A stretch of 64,000 nucleotides of DNA. Source: Oxalobacteraceae sp. CFBP 13730. Lineage in GTDB: Bacteria; Pseudomonadota; Gammaproteobacteria; Burkholderiales; Burkholderiaceae_D. The notes below the pieces were generated by a model. It saw only the letters and a program-made list of their open reading frames with translations, was not told where the DNA came from and ran no database searches. Of the stretch, positions 62,514 to 64,000 are shown in pieces; position 1 is the stretch's first letter, and each line of letters opens with the position of its first letter. The stretch is from NCBI GenBank assembly GCA_014841835.1, contig JACYUQ010000003.1:248001-312000 (forward strand), read 5' to 3'. Made by a program: the position numbers and the translations under genes.

Positions 62514-64000
62514 ATGAACAGCGTGCCATGGTGGCATCGCTTGCAGCAACTGGACACGCGCAGCACCAGCGCCATGATCTGCGCGGCCCTCGTGCTGCTG
62601 CTCACGCTCGGGCTGGTCAGCTCGGCCTGGGTGTTGCGCGCCCGCGAGTTCGACGACTGGGCCAGCGATCTCGACAACCTGACGCTGGTGCTGGCCGAAA
62701 GCACGGCGCAGTCGATGGCCTCGTCCAGCCTCGCGCTCGACAGCATCATCGCCGCGTTGCCGGCCGAGAACGACGATCCGGCCATGGGCGGCGAAGCCCT
62801 CTTTCGCACCATGACCGACAAGATCAGTGGCCTTCCCCAGGCCGCAGTTGCCAGCATCATCGGCGCGGATGGTGCGATGCTCAATTCCACCCGCGCCTGG
62901 CCAGCCCCCGTCATCAACCTGTCCGAACGCGATTACTTCGTTTACCACCGTGCGCACCGCAGGACCGCCCATCACGTCAGCCGGCCGGTGCGCAACAAGG
63001 TCAACGGTGCCTGGACGTTTTACCTGAGCCGCCGCCGCGAGACGCCGGATGGCCGCTTTGCCGGCGTGGCGGTGGTCGGCATTTCGTGCGCATCGTTCAA
63101 CAACTTCTTCCATTCCGTCAGCCCAGGCCAGGAGGCAGCGATCTCGCTGCTGTCGAGCGATCGGGTCGTGCTGGCCTCGTGGCCGCAGCGTGACGCCATG
63201 CTCGGCCAGTTGCACGATTCCGGCGCGAGCGCTGCTGCGCCGCGCATGGTGGCGCAGCGGCCGGTTCGCAACTACCCGTTGATCATCGAAGCGTCCGTGC
63301 CCGAAGCGCTGTTGACGAGCCATTGGTGGCGCAATCTGCGTCCGCTGGGCGCCATTGCGTTGACCGGCATGATTGGCGTGGCCCTGGCCTTTGCCACGGT
63401 GTTGCGCATCGTGCGCCAGCGCGAGCGCGATGCCATCGAGGCGCTGGCGCTGAAGGCCCAGGCCGAGGCCGCCAATCAGGCCAAGTCGCGGTTCCTGGCG
63501 ATGATGAGCCACGAGATCCGCACGCCGATGAACGGGATTGTCGGCATGTCCGAATTGCTGCTTGGTGCCGGCCTGGCGGCGCCGCTGGACCGGTATGCGC
63601 GCACCGTTCACCAGAGCGTGCTCGAGCTGCTGCGTACCATCAACGACATTCTCGACTTTTCAAAGGTCGAGTCCGGCAACCTGGAGATGGTGCCGCAGGC
63701 GTTCGACCCGCTGCGGCATGCAGCGCAGCGGCTCGATTCATACCGCATGAGCGCAGAGCGCAAACGCCTGGCGATCGTGCTGCGACCGGGCGTGCTGCCG
63801 CCGGCCGTCATGGCCGACGCCGACCGCATCGGCCAGGTGCTGGGCAATCTTCTCAGCAACGCCATCAAGTTCACGCCAGCCGGCGGCGGCCCGATCGAAC
63901 TGACCGTACTGGCGCGGCGCGATCCGCAAGCGCCCGGCGGCTGGGTGCTGCTGTACCAGGTCACCGATCATGGCATCGGCATCGAACCGGCTGCGCAGGC
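62514..64000 (+). CDS. Membrane-bound (probably hybrid) sensor histidine kinase, cut by the window end
   Basis: The first 495 residues are visible and the frame runs off the window. ATG 62514 ('[14 protein letters not shown]') is used; a GTG at 62496 with GGGGG upstream is possible. Membrane helices at about 25-45 and 280-305 enclose a periplasmic Cache-like domain ('[26 protein letters not shown]', '[21 protein letters not shown]', '[10 protein letters not shown]'). HisKA has His333 in '[16 protein letters not shown]'. HATPase begins with '[17 protein letters not shown]'. The kinase type usually ends with one or more receivers, but that part is outside the window. Confidence 0.9.
   Translation, partial: MNSVPWWHRLQQLDTRSTSAMICAALVLLLTLGLVSSAWVLRAREFDDWASDLDNLTLVLAESTAQSMASSSLALDSIIAALPAENDDPAMGGEALFRTMTDKISGLPQAAVASIIGADGAMLNSTRAWPAPVINLSERDYFVYHRAHRRTAHHVSRPVRNKVNGAWTFYLSRRRETPDGRFAGVAVVGISCASFNNFFHSVSPGQEAAISLLSSDRVVLASWPQRDAMLGQLHDSGASAAAPRMVAQRPVRNYPLIIEASVPEALLTSHWWRNLRPLGAIALTGMIGVALAFATVLRIVRQRERDAIEALALKAQAEAANQAKSRFLAMMSHEIRTPMNGIVGMSELLLGAGLAAPLDRYARTVHQSVLELLRTINDILDFSKVESGNLEMVPQAFDPLRHAAQRLDSYRMSAERKRLAIVLRPGVLPPAVMADADRIGQVLGNLLSNAIKFTPAGGGPIELTVLARRDPQAPGGWVLLYQVTDHGIGIEPAAQ

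Overview
The window is GC-rich, densely coded chromosomal DNA. It fits a betaproteobacterium of the Oxalobacteraceae (Massilia/Duganella/Janthinobacterium-like). The evidence is the TCA cluster gltA-sdhE-sdhBADC-GntR-mdh followed by a CitE-like lyase and acnA, the Burkholderiales-specific DUF2863 protein, a GluQRS gene, and many degenerate intergenic repeats. No rRNA, tRNA, CRISPR, prophage or intact insertion sequence was seen.

Region 1-4.7 kb is sparse. It holds a small membrane protein, an exported serine hydrolase, an unnamed Cys-rich protein, a DUF427 protein, an exported NTF2-like protein and copies of a dispersed repeat. Region 4.7-9.9 kb carries two signalling operons: a LytS/LytR-type pair overlapping an acyltransferase, and a BaeS/BaeR-like pair whose sensor has a proline-rich periplasmic insert.

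Region 9.9-26.7 kb is a complete alpha-mannoside utilisation locus in two operons, both on the minus strand. One runs LacI regulator, mannose isomerase (AGE family), PfkB sugar kinase, GH92 alpha-mannosidase, FHS-type hexose permease. The other runs TonB-dependent receptor, GH2 beta-mannosidase, second GH92. Each operon has a sigma70-like promoter flanked by two copies of an odd palindrome (core TTTA-N-TAAA, best form CGTTTA-G-TAAACG) about 124-136 bp apart. The inferred route is outer-membrane uptake, periplasmic trimming to mannose, inner-membrane import, isomerisation to fructose and phosphorylation to fructose-6-phosphate.

Region 26.7-31.4 kb holds a proline-rich exported protein, a SulP anion transporter, a DUF421 protein, GluQRS, a second NTF2-like protein and an Rnk/GreA-type factor. 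Region 31.7-43.8 kb is the TCA-cycle cluster, with a GntR/UTRA regulator and a perfect 16-bp palindrome in its divergent promoter. At 43.8-44.7 kb an iron-linked PKHD hydroxylase is preceded by a Fur box on a good promoter, and an intrinsic terminator stands before the gene. This arrangement suggests a Fur-controlled small RNA or attenuated leader.

Region 44.8-51.2 kb has DUF2863, a REP-like repeat cluster, glf (UDP-galactopyranose mutase), a serine hydrolase overlapping a CYTH phosphatase, an M14 carboxypeptidase and an unknown gene. Region 51.3-55.7 kb has stress-type hydrophilic proteins, a decayed glycosyltransferase beside a GmhB-like phosphatase, and a CDF metal exporter divergent from a CadR/PbrR-type MerR regulator. 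Region 55.8-64 kb has a CorA/ZntB transporter followed by a signalling cluster: two hybrid kinases (one cut by the window end), a soluble kinase, a GNAT acetyltransferase and a protein with an N-terminal excisionase-like HTH and a C-terminal receiver.
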